DNA of 37,709 nucleotides from Clostridia bacterium (GTDB lineage Bacteria > Bacillota > Clostridia > TANB77 > CAG-508): positions 1-37,709 of the forward strand of contig JAAWGB010000012.1 in NCBI GenBank assembly GCA_022795075.1, written 5' to 3'. Below, in pieces: positions 16,064 to 24,989 of the stretch. Below the pieces are notes generated by a model, which searched no databases, was not told the DNA's origin, and saw only the letters and a list, made by a program, of their open reading frames with translations. A program made the translations under genes and the position numbers. How positions within the stretch are numbered: the first letter of the stretch is position 1; every line of letters begins with the position of its first letter.

Positions 16064-18679
16064 ATGGCCGAATATTCACCAATGATGCAAAAATATCTTG
16101 AAACCAAAGAAGAATACAAAGACTGTATTTTATTTTATCGACTAGGTGATTTCTACGAAATGTTTTTTGACGATGCCATTTTAGTAGCAAGAGAACTAGA
16201 AATAACATTAACAGGAAAAGATTGTGGACAAAAAGAAAGAGCACCAATGGCAGGCGTGCCACATCATGCAGCAGAAATGTATATTGCCAAACTAGTTAAT
16301 AAAGGATATAAAGTAGCAATATGTGAGCAATTAGAAAACCCAAAAGACACAAAAGGAATTGTAAAAAGAGGTGTTATTCGAGTAGTAACACCAGGAACCG
16401 TCGTAGAAAGTAATATGCTAGAAGAAAGAAAAAATAATTACATCATGTCTATTTTTAAATCTGGTATTTATTTTGGTATTAGTATTTGTGACATATCAAC
16501 AGGAGAATTTTATGCAACGCAAATTAAAGATAACCATAATTTTCCCATGTTATTAGATGAAGTGGCAAGATATACACCATCTGAATTAGTAGTAAACTCT
16601 ATGATGGCAGAATGTACAGAAGAAATTAATAAAATCAAAGAAAGATTTGAAAATGTATATATTACACAATTTAAAGATGAATTTTTTACAGCAGAAGTGG
16701 AAAATTTAAAATTGCGATTCAATATAATAGATACCAATCAAAGGCAAATAGAAAACTTAGAAGACAAAACATTAGCCATTTCATCTATTCAAGCATTAAT
16801 ACAATATATTGAACAAACCCAAAAAACAACACTAGACCATATCAACAAAATTGTACTTTATCCATTATCACGTTATATGTCTTTAGATATAAATGCTAGA
16901 AGAAATTTAGAAATTACAGAAAAATTAAGAGATAAATCCAAAAAAGGAACCTTGTTATGGGTCTTGGATAAAACTTCAACTTCTATGGGGGGAAGATGTT
17001 TGCGTAGATGGTTAAATGACCCACTAGTAGATGTTTTAGAAATTAATCGAAGATTAAATGCTGTAAAAGAATTAAAAGATGATATTATTTTACGAGGAGA
17101 TATCATAGAAAGCTTAAAAAAAGTATATGATATCGAACGTTTAGCTGGTAAAATGGCTTATGGAAACGCCAATGCAAGAGATATGGTAACCTTAAAAAAT
17201 TCCTTGTTAAAATTACCAGAAGTAAAACAAAACTTAAGTCATGGAAAAACCGAATTAATAAAAGACTTAGCCGAAAATTTAGACGAATTACAAGATATCT
17301 ATCAATTAATTGATGGAGCCATTCTAGAAGATCCACCTATGACAATAAAAGAAGGAGGTATTATCAAATTAGGTTATGATGAAGAAATTGATACCTTAAA
17401 AACTGCACAAACAGAAGGAAAAAATTGGTTGGTTCAATTAGAATTAGAAGAAAGAGAAAAAACAGGCATTAAAAATTTAAAAATTGGATTTAATAAAGTA
17501 TTTGGCTATTATATTGAAGTTACGAAATCGTATTTTAATCAAGTGCCAGAACGATTTATTAGAAAGCAAACCTTAACCAATGCAGAAAGATACATAACAG
17601 AAGAACTAAAAAAATTAGAAAATCAAATTTTAGGGGCAGAAGAAAAGGTTGTAGATTTAGAATATGAAGCTTTTATAAAAATAAGAGAACAAATTGCTAA
17701 AAATGTAAAAAGATTACAAAAAACCAGTGAAATAATAGCCAGTTTAGACGTTTTGACTTCATTTGCGCAGGTAGCAGAAGATATGAATTACTGTATGCCT
17801 GAAGTAAATTCTAGTGGCGTAATTGACATTAAAAACGGAAGACATCCTGTTATTGAAAAAATACTAGGACCAGGAAGTTTTGTAGAAAATGACACCTTTT
17901 TAGATAAACAAGATAATCGACTATCGATTATTACAGGACCCAATATGGCAGGAAAATCAACTTATATGAGACAAGTTGCCTTAATTACTTTAATGGCTCA
18001 AGTAGGAAGTTTTGTGCCAGCAGAAACTGCCAAAATTGGAGTGGTAGATAAAATTTTTACAAGAGTAGGAGCCTCTGATGATTTGAGTATGGGGCAAAGT
18101 ACCTTTATGGTAGAGATGATGGAAGTGGCTACTATTTTAAAAGAGGCAACCAATAATAGTTTAGTGATTCTAGATGAAATTGGAAGGGGAACTTCAACCT
18201 ATGATGGTTTATCCATTGCATGGGCAGTGGCAGAATTTATTGCCAATCGAGAAAAATGTGGGGCTAAAACGCTGTTTGCAACACACTATCATGAACTAAC
18301 CAAACTAGAAGATAAACTAGAAGGTATTAAAAATTATTCAATTGCTGTTAAAGAAAAAGGGGAAGATATAATTTTCTTACGAAAGATTGTAAGAGGTGGA
18401 ACAGATGAAAGTTATGGCATTCATGTAGCACGTTTGGCTGGTGTTCCTAAAATGGTTACGCAAAAAGCAGATGAGATTTTACGTTCTTTGGAAAGAAAGA
18501 ATATTTTAACTGGTGAAACACAAGAAAAACAAGATAAAAAACAAGTAGAGGGTCAATTTGATTTATATAACTACAAATTAGCAGAAATTGCTCATGAAGT
18601 AGATAAGGTTAATTTAAATGAGTTAACACCAATTGACGCATTAAATACCTTGGTAAAAATAAAAGAGAAAATGAAATAA
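16064..18679 (+). CDS. mutS: DNA mismatch repair protein MutS
   Basis: This 871-aa protein has the full MutS order: N-terminal mismatch-binding domain with FYRLGDFYEMF (the Phe-x-Glu wedge), connector, lever/clamp, then the ATPase with Walker A GPNMAGKST (K631), the STFMVEM segment, Walker B VILDEIGRGTSTYDG and ATHYHEL. It recognises mismatches and signals to MutL. GGAGAA at the end of miaB is its RBS. mutL, which often follows, is absent; an ECF transporter operon comes next after 88 bp. With mutS intact there is no sign of a mutator cause for the frameshifts elsewhere in the window. Confidence 0.97.
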   Translation: MAEYSPMMQKYLETKEEYKDCILFYRLGDFYEMFFDDAILVARELEITLTGKDCGQKERAPMAGVPHHAAEMYIAKLVNKGYKVAICEQLENPKDTKGIVKRGVIRVVTPGTVVESNMLEERKNNYIMSIFKSGIYFGISICDISTGEFYATQIKDNHNFPMLLDEVARYTPSELVVNSMMAECTEEINKIKERFENVYITQFKDEFFTAEVENLKLRFNIIDTNQRQIENLEDKTLAISSIQALIQYIEQTQKTTLDHINKIVLYPLSRYMSLDINARRNLEITEKLRDKSKKGTLLWVLDKTSTSMGGRCLRRWLNDPLVDVLEINRRLNAVKELKDDIILRGDIIESLKKVYDIERLAGKMAYGNANARDMVTLKNSLLKLPEVKQNLSHGKTELIKDLAENLDELQDIYQLIDGAILEDPPMTIKEGGIIKLGYDEEIDTLKTAQTEGKNWLVQLELEEREKTGIKNLKIGFNKVFGYYIEVTKSYFNQVPERFIRKQTLTNAERYITEELKKLENQILGAEEKVVDLEYEAFIKIREQIAKNVKRLQKTSEIIASLDVLTSFAQVAEDMNYCMPEVNSSGVIDIKNGRHPVIEKILGPGSFVENDTFLDKQDNRLSIITGPNMAGKSTYMRQVALITLMAQVGSFVPAETAKIGVVDKIFTRVGASDDLSMGQSTFMVEMMEVATILKEATNNSLVILDEIGRGTSTYDGLSIAWAVAEFIANREKCGAKTLFATHYHELTKLEDKLEGIKNYSIAVKEKGEDIIFLRKIVRGGTDESYGIHVARLAGVPKMVTQKADEILRSLERKNILTGETQEKQDKKQVEGQFDLYNYKLAEIAHEVDKVNLNELTPIDALNTLVKIKEKMK

Positions 18680-18767
18680 TATAGGAATAAGAGTTTATTA
18701 ACTTTACTTTAATTTAGGTGACAGGTTTGAAAAAAAGTAGTAGAAAAAATTGAAAGGAAGATGTAAC

Positions 18768-19304
18768 ATGTCAAAAAATAAAAAAATAATTTTAGCCGCC
18801 TTATTACTTGCCATGACAATCCTATTGTCAAGATTTTTATCAGTAAAAACGCCAATTGTAACTATTGGATTTTCATTTGTACCAGCTATACTATGTGCCA
18901 TATGGCTAGGACCTAAATGGAGTATCTTAATGGGAGTTCTAGCAGATTTGATAGGAGCAACTTTATTTCCATTTGGTTCATTCTTTATTGGATATACCAT
19001 TACATCAGCAGTAGCAGCTGCAATTTATGGATTTTTATTATATAAAAAGGAAGAAAATACTTTTACGGACAAGCAATTTATCATTAGAATGATTTTAGCA
19101 GTGGTGTTAGTTACATTAATAGCGAATATTGGGTTAAATACTTTATGGCTAAGTATTACCACAGGAAAGGCTTTTATGGTGTTAATGGCATCTAGAATTG
19201 TAAAAGAATTAGTGATGGTGCCAATAAAAATTATACTTATGATATTTTTAGAAAAAGTTTTAAGAAAACCATTTGATACATATTTAAGGGGAGAAAATGA
19301 TTAG
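18768..19304 (+). CDS. folT: ECF transporter S component, folate-type (FolT family)
   Basis: The ATG at 18768 follows AAAGGAAG; 178 aa with about six membrane helices. The stretch SRFLSVKTPIVTIGFSFVPA, and GPKWSILMGVLADLIGATLFPFG after it, is characteristic of FolT, the folate-binding S component. It binds the vitamin in the membrane and passes it through together with EcfA and EcfT. Those two genes overlap downstream, so this is a dedicated three-gene transporter. I see no tetrahydrofolate riboswitch in the 88 bp before it. Confidence 0.85.
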   Translation: MSKNKKIILAALLLAMTILLSRFLSVKTPIVTIGFSFVPAILCAIWLGPKWSILMGVLADLIGATLFPFGSFFIGYTITSAVAAAIYGFLLYKKEENTFTDKQFIIRMILAVVLVTLIANIGLNTLWLSITTGKAFMVLMASRIVKELVMVPIKIILMIFLEKVLRKPFDTYLRGEND

Positions 19305-20112
19305 TATAAAAGAAGTAACCTATCGTTACAAAAAGGGAAAAGATGTACTAAAAGATATCAATCTTACCATACAAGATAAAGAAACAGTCGTTATTATGGG
19401 CAAAAATGGTTCTGGTAAATCAACTTTAGGTAAATTGATAGCAGGGATGATAAAACCAAAAGAGGGAAACATTTTAGTCGATAATTTGGATTTATCTGAT
19501 AGGAAAAACAAAGAAGAAATACGAAAAAAAATAGGAATGATTTTTCAAAATCCAGAAAATCAGATTATATTTAATAACATACAAGATGAAATATCATTTG
19601 CCTTAAAAGATTTAGACTCAAAAGAAGTCCAAAAACGTATCCAACAATGTCTAAAAAAAGTACATATGGAAGAAAAAATAGAAGAAGATTTATATCAATT
19701 ATCTTTGGGGCAAAAACAAAGAATAGTGATTAGTGAGGTATTGGCTAAACAACCACAATATATTATATTGGATGAACCTACTACCATGATTGATAGTATG
19801 GGAAAAGAAAAAATATACCATATAGTTGAGCAATTAAAAAAAGAGGGTTATACGATTGTTTATATAACCAATGTAGCAGAAGAAATGTTATTAGCCGATA
19901 GAATTATTTTATTAGAAGAAGGAAAACTAGTAGAAGAAATTAAAAAAGAAGAATTATTAGACAAAATAGAAACCTTCCAAAAATATGATATAAAAGTTCC
20001 TATTTTACTACAACTACTACAGGAACTAAAAAAAGAAGGAATTGAAATACCTTATACTAATTATTCCATAAAAGAAATAGCAAGTAAAATAAAGGAAATG
20101 ATAAAAAAATGA
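19297..20112 (+). CDS. ecfA: ECF transporter ATP-binding protein EcfA
   Basis: This 271-aa ABC ATPase has Walker A GKNGSGKST, Q-loop FQNPENQ (typical of EcfA/CbiO), signature LSLGQKQRI (Leu replaces the first Gly), and Walker B YIILDEPTTMIDS. The normal switch His position reads TNVAEE, so the His is replaced by Asn. It overlaps folT by 8 bp and ecfT by 4 bp (ATGA). Usually two different EcfA proteins form a heterodimer; only one is encoded here, so it must act as a homodimer or borrow a partner. Confidence 0.88.
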   Translation: MISIKEVTYRYKKGKDVLKDINLTIQDKETVVIMGKNGSGKSTLGKLIAGMIKPKEGNILVDNLDLSDRKNKEEIRKKIGMIFQNPENQIIFNNIQDEISFALKDLDSKEVQKRIQQCLKKVHMEEKIEEDLYQLSLGQKQRIVISEVLAKQPQYIILDEPTTMIDSMGKEKIYHIVEQLKKEGYTIVYITNVAEEMLLADRIILLEEGKLVEEIKKEELLDKIETFQKYDIKVPILLQLLQELKKEGIEIPYTNYSIKEIASKIKEMIKK

Positions 20113-20675
20113 AAAATGTTATCCTATTTTTAGGTTTTGTCTTATATGCCACTTTAATATTTTTTATCAATGATTACATTTTATTATGGATGGTATTATT
20201 GATGAATATATTTACAATGATAATAGTCAAAGTTAAGTTTTCAGAAGTGATTGAAAATATCATAAAAATAGTACCATTTATTTTGGTAACAGTTATAATA
20301 AACTGTATTTTAGCCAATTATGAGTATGCTTTTTTAATAGCAATTAAATTAGTGCTAGTGTGTCAGATTACTTTTTTGTATGCTAAAACAACTACAGTAA
20401 GAGGAATTGCAAATACGATAAAAATGCTTTGTACCCCTCTTAAGTTGGTAAAAGTAAATTTAGATGAAATAGAATTATTAGTTTGTATATCTTTATCGAT
20501 GCTACCAATTTTAAAAGAAGAATATAGACAGTTAAAAGAAGCATGTTGGGCTAAAGGTATGGATTTGACGATTAAAAATATGAAAATCATTTTAACTAAG
20601 TTAATGTTATCTATTATGAAAAGAGTTAATGAAATTGAAGAATCTATTATTGAAAAAGGATATGGGGAAACGTAA
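20109..20675 (+). CDS. ecfT: ECF transporter transmembrane protein EcfT (short)
   Basis: This 188-aa protein is shorter than the usual 250-270 aa, with four to five membrane helices, followed by the cytoplasmic coupling-helix region. The two EcfT Ala-Arg-Gly signatures appear as AKG (in EACWAKGMDL) and EKG (in IIEKGYGET), so both arginines are lysines. It links the ATPase to FolT. It is translationally coupled to ecfA through an ATGA overlap and is the last gene of the operon. Confidence 0.8.
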   Translation: MKNVILFLGFVLYATLIFFINDYILLWMVLLMNIFTMIIVKVKFSEVIENIIKIVPFILVTVIINCILANYEYAFLIAIKLVLVCQITFLYAKTTTVRGIANTIKMLCTPLKLVKVNLDEIELLVCISLSMLPILKEEYRQLKEACWAKGMDLTIKNMKIILTKLMLSIMKRVNEIEESIIEKGYGET

Positions 20676-20710
20676 AGTCCTCATATTCTTATTTTTGTAG
20701 TTCACAGAAA

Positions 20711-20744
20711 AAATTGCTTGATTTTATAGTTATTCAAGCAATTT
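20711..20744. terminator. Terminator between ecfT and the convergent DUF1836 gene
   Basis: An 11-bp perfect stem (20711-20721 with 20734-20744) and a 12-nt loop. On the minus strand it is followed by a T6 run, so it chiefly serves the minus-strand gene. Confidence 0.75.
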
Positions 20745-21237
20745 ATCGTTTTAAAAAAGTTCTTTGAACATATAATTTATTAGCAAAGGATTGAACGACA
20801 TTTCTTAGAATATATTGTTCTTGAGAAAGTTTACTATTTTTTACATAAGATTTTTCAGCAAAAACAATACGAATAGCTTTTTCTAATTCCGAACAAAAAC
20901 GATCATAAGCATCTTCAATAGGAGAAGTTTCAATAGCTAAATGAATCAATTTTTTTATATCATTAATACTATAAACTTGTTTTAAAACAAAAATTACAAA
21001 TAAAGATGCCATATGTTCCTTATTATATTTTTTATTAATGGGTGGCTTAATAATATTGTGTTTTACATAATTATTAATCATTGTTTTGGTTATTATTTTT
21101 TCTTCTTTTTCATTATCACTTTTTATATAGCCAAATAAATATTGTTCCAAAAAGGAAACAAGTTGGTCAATATATAAATCTATGTTAGGTAGTTCATTCC
21201 ATCTAGGTAAATGGAAATCTCTTATTTCCTTGTCCAA
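20743..21237 (-). CDS. DUF1836 putative DNA-binding regulator
   Basis: About 164 aa. The conserved DUF1836 signature is present: LPRWNELPNIDLYIDQLVSFLE near the N-terminus (shown in part), then MINNYVKHNIIKPPINKKYNKEH and LFVIFVLKQVYSINDI. The MINNYVK..IIKPP segment looks like a MerR-type helix-turn-helix with its wing. I prefer the TTG start at 21237, which lies 6 bp after GAGGTG; a GTG at 21246 falls inside that RBS. It is divergent from the acyl-CoA ligase with overlapping promoters and CTAG operators, so it may regulate both genes. Confidence 0.78.
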   Translation of the reverse strand: MDKEIRDFHLPRWNELPNIDLYIDQLVSFLEQYLFGYIKSDNEKEEKIITKTMINNYVKHNIIKPPINKKYNKEHMASLFVIFVLKQVYSINDIKKLIHLAIETSPIEDAYDRFCSELEKAIRIVFAEKSYVKNSKLSQEQYILRNVVQSFANKLYVQRTFLKR

Positions 21238-21253
21238 ATATATCACCTCATAT

Positions 21254-21366
21254 TACTAGTTGATAAAAAATCATATAAACTTTTATTATCATATCATCTT
21301 TTGAACCACTAGTCAACAACTTGACAAGATATTCTAAGTGTGATAATCTAGTAATCAATACTAGAT
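21254..21366. promoter_or_regulatory. Divergent promoters with CTAG-containing operator palindromes
   Basis: Plus promoter: TTGACA (21321-21326), 17 bp, TAATCT (21344-21349). Minus promoter: TTGACT (21311-21316), 17 bp, TATGAT (21288-21293). A perfect palindrome ATCTAGTA-N5-TACTAGAT (21346-21366) covers the plus -10 and start site. Further ACTAGT motifs lie on the minus -35 (21308-21313) and before the minus RBS (21254-21259). They look like binding sites for one regulator, most simply the adjacent DUF1836 protein. Confidence 0.65.
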
Positions 21367-21380
21367 AAAGGGGTAAAATT

Positions 21381-23102
21381 ATGAGTCAAGAAAAATATTT
21401 TGAAGCAACAGAGTTTGAAAACATAAAAGAACTCATCTATAATGCTGTTCAAAAATACAACAATGAAACAGCTTTTATTATCAAACATAAAGAAGAAAAA
21501 GAAGTAACTTATGAAAATATAACTTATAATAAATTATTAGAAGAAGTAAATTGTTTAGGAACAAAATTTTATGACTTAGGATATGAAAATAAAAGAGTTT
21601 CTATTGTAGGAAGAAATAGCTATGAATGGGTCATGACACATCTTGCGAATTTATTAGGGGGAATGGTTAGTATTCCACTAGATAAAGAATTACAAGTAGA
21701 TGAATTAGAAAGTTGTTTAATAAGAAGTCAAGCAGATGTTTTAGTCTTTGATGAAAAATATATCGAAAATATTGAAGAAATCAAAAAAAGAGGAAATGTA
21801 AAAGTAAAAGATTATATCTGTATGAATGAAAAAGAGGGCTATTTATCCATACCACAATTAAAACAACAAGGAAAAGAGCTTTTGGAACAAGGAAATAAGA
21901 ACTATATTGGAGCAAAAATAGACAGCTACAAAATGAACATTTTATTGTTTACATCTGGAACAACTTCCCAATCAAAAGCAGTTATGCTTTCTCAAAATAA
22001 TATTGCATCTAATGTTTATAGTATGCAATTAGTAGAAGATATTCGAAAAGAAGATGTTAATATTGCATTTTTACCATTTCATCATATATTTGGTTCAACT
22101 TGTATGATAGTTATGCTTGCTTTTGGTGTAACAACAGCATTTCCAGATGGACTTCGTTATATTGCACAAAATTTAAAAGAGTATAAAGTATCTATTTTTG
22201 TAGGAGTTCCTTTACTAGTAGAAACTATTTACAAAAGAATTGAACAAGGAGTTGCTAAAAAAGGTAAAACAAAGGTAGTAGCTTTTGCTAAAAAAATTAG
22301 TAACTTTTTGTTAAAATTGCATATAGATATTAGAAAAAAACTATTTAAAGAAATCTTAAATGAATTAGGTGGAAGTTTAAGATTTGTTATTTCTGGCGGT
22401 GCTCCATTAGATAAAAAGGTCAGTCAAGGTTTTAATGAGTTAGGTATTCATGTTGTGCAAGGATATGGCTTAACAGAAACCTCACCAGTTATAGCTGCTG
22501 AAAATTATAAAAAAATGAAATATGGATCAATTGGATTTCCAATGGAAAATGTACAAATAGAGTTATGCAACCAAGATAAGGAAGGCATTGGAGAAATTAG
22601 AGTAAAAGGCCCAAATGTTATGCTTGGTTATTATGAAAATGAGGAAGCGACCAATGAGGTGCTAAAGGATGGCTGGTTCTACACAGGAGATTTAGCCTAT
22701 TTTGATCAAGAAGGTTATTTATTTTTAGCAGGTAGAAAAAAAGATATGATTGTTTTAAAAAATGGTAAAAAAGTATTTCCAGATGAAATAGAAACCATTA
22801 TCAATCGAATGGAAGAAGTTAGTGAATGTATCGTTTACGGTATACCAAACAAAGAAGATAAAAATGATTTAAAACTTTCTGTAAAAATTGTTTATGACAA
22901 AGAAGTAGTAAAAGAAAAATACCCAAATATGACACAAGAAGAATTACAAGAAATAATATGGCAAAAAATAAAAGAAATCAACAAAACATTTCCACCTTAT
23001 AAATATATTAAGAACATGGTTTTAACCGATCAAGAATTAATTAAAACCACAACGAAAAAAGTTAAAAGAAATGAAGAAATTAAAAAATTATTAGAAAAAT
23101 AG
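21381..23102 (+). CDS. AMP-binding long-chain acyl-CoA synthetase (FadD-like)
   Basis: This 573-aa adenylate-forming enzyme has the ATP motif FTSGTTSQSKAVMLS (Lys conserved, second motif residues altered), HHIFGS, YGLTETSPV, GWFYTGDLAYF and LAGRKKDMIVLKNGKKVFP, and the C-terminal catalytic Lys in TTTKKVKRN. It activates a fatty or other carboxylic acid to acyl-AMP and then acyl-CoA (or loads an acyl carrier protein). It is a single-gene unit under the operator region just described. The substrate is unknown; FadD15-type fatty acid ligases are the closest pattern. Confidence 0.85.
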   Translation: MSQEKYFEATEFENIKELIYNAVQKYNNETAFIIKHKEEKEVTYENITYNKLLEEVNCLGTKFYDLGYENKRVSIVGRNSYEWVMTHLANLLGGMVSIPLDKELQVDELESCLIRSQADVLVFDEKYIENIEEIKKRGNVKVKDYICMNEKEGYLSIPQLKQQGKELLEQGNKNYIGAKIDSYKMNILLFTSGTTSQSKAVMLSQNNIASNVYSMQLVEDIRKEDVNIAFLPFHHIFGSTCMIVMLAFGVTTAFPDGLRYIAQNLKEYKVSIFVGVPLLVETIYKRIEQGVAKKGKTKVVAFAKKISNFLLKLHIDIRKKLFKEILNELGGSLRFVISGGAPLDKKVSQGFNELGIHVVQGYGLTETSPVIAAENYKKMKYGSIGFPMENVQIELCNQDKEGIGEIRVKGPNVMLGYYENEEATNEVLKDGWFYTGDLAYFDQEGYLFLAGRKKDMIVLKNGKKVFPDEIETIINRMEEVSECIVYGIPNKEDKNDLKLSVKIVYDKEVVKEKYPNMTQEELQEIIWQKIKEINKTFPPYKYIKNMVLTDQELIKTTTKKVKRNEEIKKLLEK

Positions 23103-23156
23103 TGTACCTAAAATATTGAAAGGAAAAATCAGAGAGGTACGATAAATATAGAAATT

Positions 23157-23185
23157 AAAAGCAGAAGAAATCATCTTCTGCTTTA
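23157..23185. terminator. Bidirectional terminator between ligase and DUF1064 genes
   Basis: An 11-bp perfect stem AAAGCAGAAGA/TCTTCTGCTTT (23158-23168 with 23174-23184) with a 5-nt loop. Its arms are A-rich and T-rich, so both strands carry a short T-run. Confidence 0.8.
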
Positions 23186-23202
23186 TAATACTTCCCATTT
23201 TT

Positions 23203-23553
23203 CTAAACTTCTGTAATTTTTAAATGAAATTTATCTTCAAAAACCTTTTTTTTAGCAATATATTCTTTGGTTTTAACACCTTTTACATCAATAATTTCGG
23301 TTGAATTATCTTTGTGAAAAACAATAAAATCAGCTTTATATTTTAATTTAGGAGCTAAAATAAAGGTTGGTTGCAAACAAAAACCATTAATTTCTTTTCC
23401 TTGTAGCCTTAATTTTAATTCACAATAATAATCCGCTTCTTTTTGGCTATCAAAAGTATGACCATCAATGGAAAATTTATTAGCTCGATATTTACTTTTT
23501 TTGGCATTTCCATTTGTAAAATTTTTATAATCATCCACTGTCCAGTGTTCCAT
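23203..23553 (-). CDS. DUF1064 protein, phage-type nuclease-like
   Basis: This 116-aa protein opens with an N-terminal SKYRANKFSIDGHTFDSQKEA block and then has LQPTFILAPKLKYKADFIVF, TEIIDVKG and KKKVFEDKFHLKITEV, the DUF1064 layout. The D..E-x-DVKG arrangement resembles a PD-(D/E)xK nuclease core. DUF1064 genes are usually found in prophages near replication or recombination genes; here it stands alone, so it is probably a domesticated or leftover phage gene. AAAGGAG with 8-bp spacing supports the ATG at 23553. Confidence 0.8.
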   Translation of the reverse strand: MEHWTVDDYKNFTNGNAKKSKYRANKFSIDGHTFDSQKEADYYCELKLRLQGKEINGFCLQPTFILAPKLKYKADFIVFHKDNSTEIIDVKGVKTKEYIAKKKVFEDKFHLKITEV

Positions 23554-23642
23554 TAACAAAACTCCTTTATCTAAATTTGTAAAATTATTATATAGAAAAA
23601 AAATAAAAAGTGCAACAAAAACTTATCTTTTTTTTTAATGTA

Positions 23643-23651
23643 TGTTATAAT
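23643..23651 (+). promoter_or_regulatory. Extended -10 promoter for the MFS gene
   Basis: TGTTATAAT (extended -10) about 100 bp before the MFS start; no good -35 is visible. The leader (23660-23749) is AT-rich with nothing else recognisable. Confidence 0.4.
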
Positions 23652-23749
23652 AAAATATATTATTTTGAAGAAGGATGTTGAAATCATAATAAAATTGCAT
23701 AAAAAGATTGAAATATATAGAAAAATATAGTTTAAATAGAGGATGAAAA

Positions 23750-24973
23750 ATGGAAAATACCAAACTAAAGAAAAGAAAAGTAGAACTGAGCAATAAAATT
23801 ATTCCATATTTTATGGGATTATCAGATGATTTAATGTTTTTTATTGCCATTAACAATTTATTTTTTACAATCGTAAAAGGACTAACAGCAGCACAAATAA
23901 CATTTTTAACAACTATAACTGGTTTAGCTTATATTATGATACAAGTACCAGCCTTAAAAATCATACAAAAAATAGGTAATGTCAAATCAATTAGAATAGG
24001 AACCATTATGCTATTATGTAGTAGTTTATTAATAACATTTGGCAGTAATTATACCATGATTGCAATCGGTTATGTTTTATACCAACCAGCCTTTATATTT
24101 AAAAGAATGGATCATGTAGTGTTAAAAAATAATTTAAGTTATTTAAAAAAAGATAATGATTATATAAAAATAGCCAATCAAGCCAAAATTGTGTATTCTA
24201 TTATAACAATGGTAATTGCATTAATAGCAGGAGGAATATTTGCTGTTAACCATTATATGCCAATGTACCTATGTATTGGAATTTGTATCATCAATATCTT
24301 GTTGTCATTTTGTATTTTTGATAGTAGAGAAGAAAATCAAAATACGAATCAAGATAGCCCAAAAGTAAAAATAAAATTTTCCCAAATTGTTGGAATGATT
24401 TTTACATCTTTTGCTTTATTATATACCACTATTAGTTTAGGGCAAAATAATGGTAAATTATTCATACAATATAATTTGCAAGAACATTTTGAAGCTGGAT
24501 TAACAGCTACATTTTTTAGTTTTATTATTGTAAGTTCTCGTATTGCTAGAATTATAGGAAATATTATATTCAAGAAAATATATGATAAATTAAAAGACAA
24601 AGTAAATCTAATATTATCTGTCCTAACCATTATAGCATTTGCTTGTGTTTGGATAGGAAGTTGTTTAAATTCTATTTTAGTCATTAAATTTATAGTCATG
24701 ACAATTGGATTTGATTTAATTTTAGCAATAAGAGATCCATTTGATACCTATATGACAGATTTGTTACTAAAACACACAACTGCTAAAGAACAACAAAAAG
24801 CAATATCTTATTTACAATTAGCACGAAGAATAACAGAAACAAGTATTAGTTTAATCTTTTCAATATTATTAATAAAAATAGATTTATTCTACATAATTAT
24901 TTGTTTGATGATTTTGGCTATTTTAGCATTAGGAATCAATATCAAACTAGAAAAAATGATAAAAGAAAAATAA
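23750..24973 (+). CDS. Major facilitator superfamily transporter
   Basis: 407 aa, about 11-12 hydrophobic helices with a longer central loop (about residues 190-210: FDSREENQNTNQDSPKVKIK), matching the two six-helix halves of MFS carriers. The IIQKIGNVKSIRIG loop between helices 2 and 3 is a degenerate motif A. The substrate is unknown. It precedes the rRNA methyltransferase gene by 16 bp, so the two are likely co-transcribed. Confidence 0.75.
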   Translation: MENTKLKKRKVELSNKIIPYFMGLSDDLMFFIAINNLFFTIVKGLTAAQITFLTTITGLAYIMIQVPALKIIQKIGNVKSIRIGTIMLLCSSLLITFGSNYTMIAIGYVLYQPAFIFKRMDHVVLKNNLSYLKKDNDYIKIANQAKIVYSIITMVIALIAGGIFAVNHYMPMYLCIGICIINILLSFCIFDSREENQNTNQDSPKVKIKFSQIVGMIFTSFALLYTTISLGQNNGKLFIQYNLQEHFEAGLTATFFSFIIVSSRIARIIGNIIFKKIYDKLKDKVNLILSVLTIIAFACVWIGSCLNSILVIKFIVMTIGFDLILAIRDPFDTYMTDLLLKHTTAKEQQKAISYLQLARRITETSISLIFSILLIKIDLFYIIICLMILAILALGINIKLEKMIKEK

Positions 24974-24989
24974 GGAGTTTCAGAAAACA

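Noticed and set aside
18680..18767. Tetrahydrofolate riboswitch before folT
   Set aside because: The 88-bp leader lacks the conserved pairing elements and is too short and AT-rich for the known aptamer.
23203..23553. Prophage island around the DUF1064 gene
   Set aside because: Only this single phage-type gene is present; neighbours are housekeeping or transport genes, and I see no integrase or attachment repeats.
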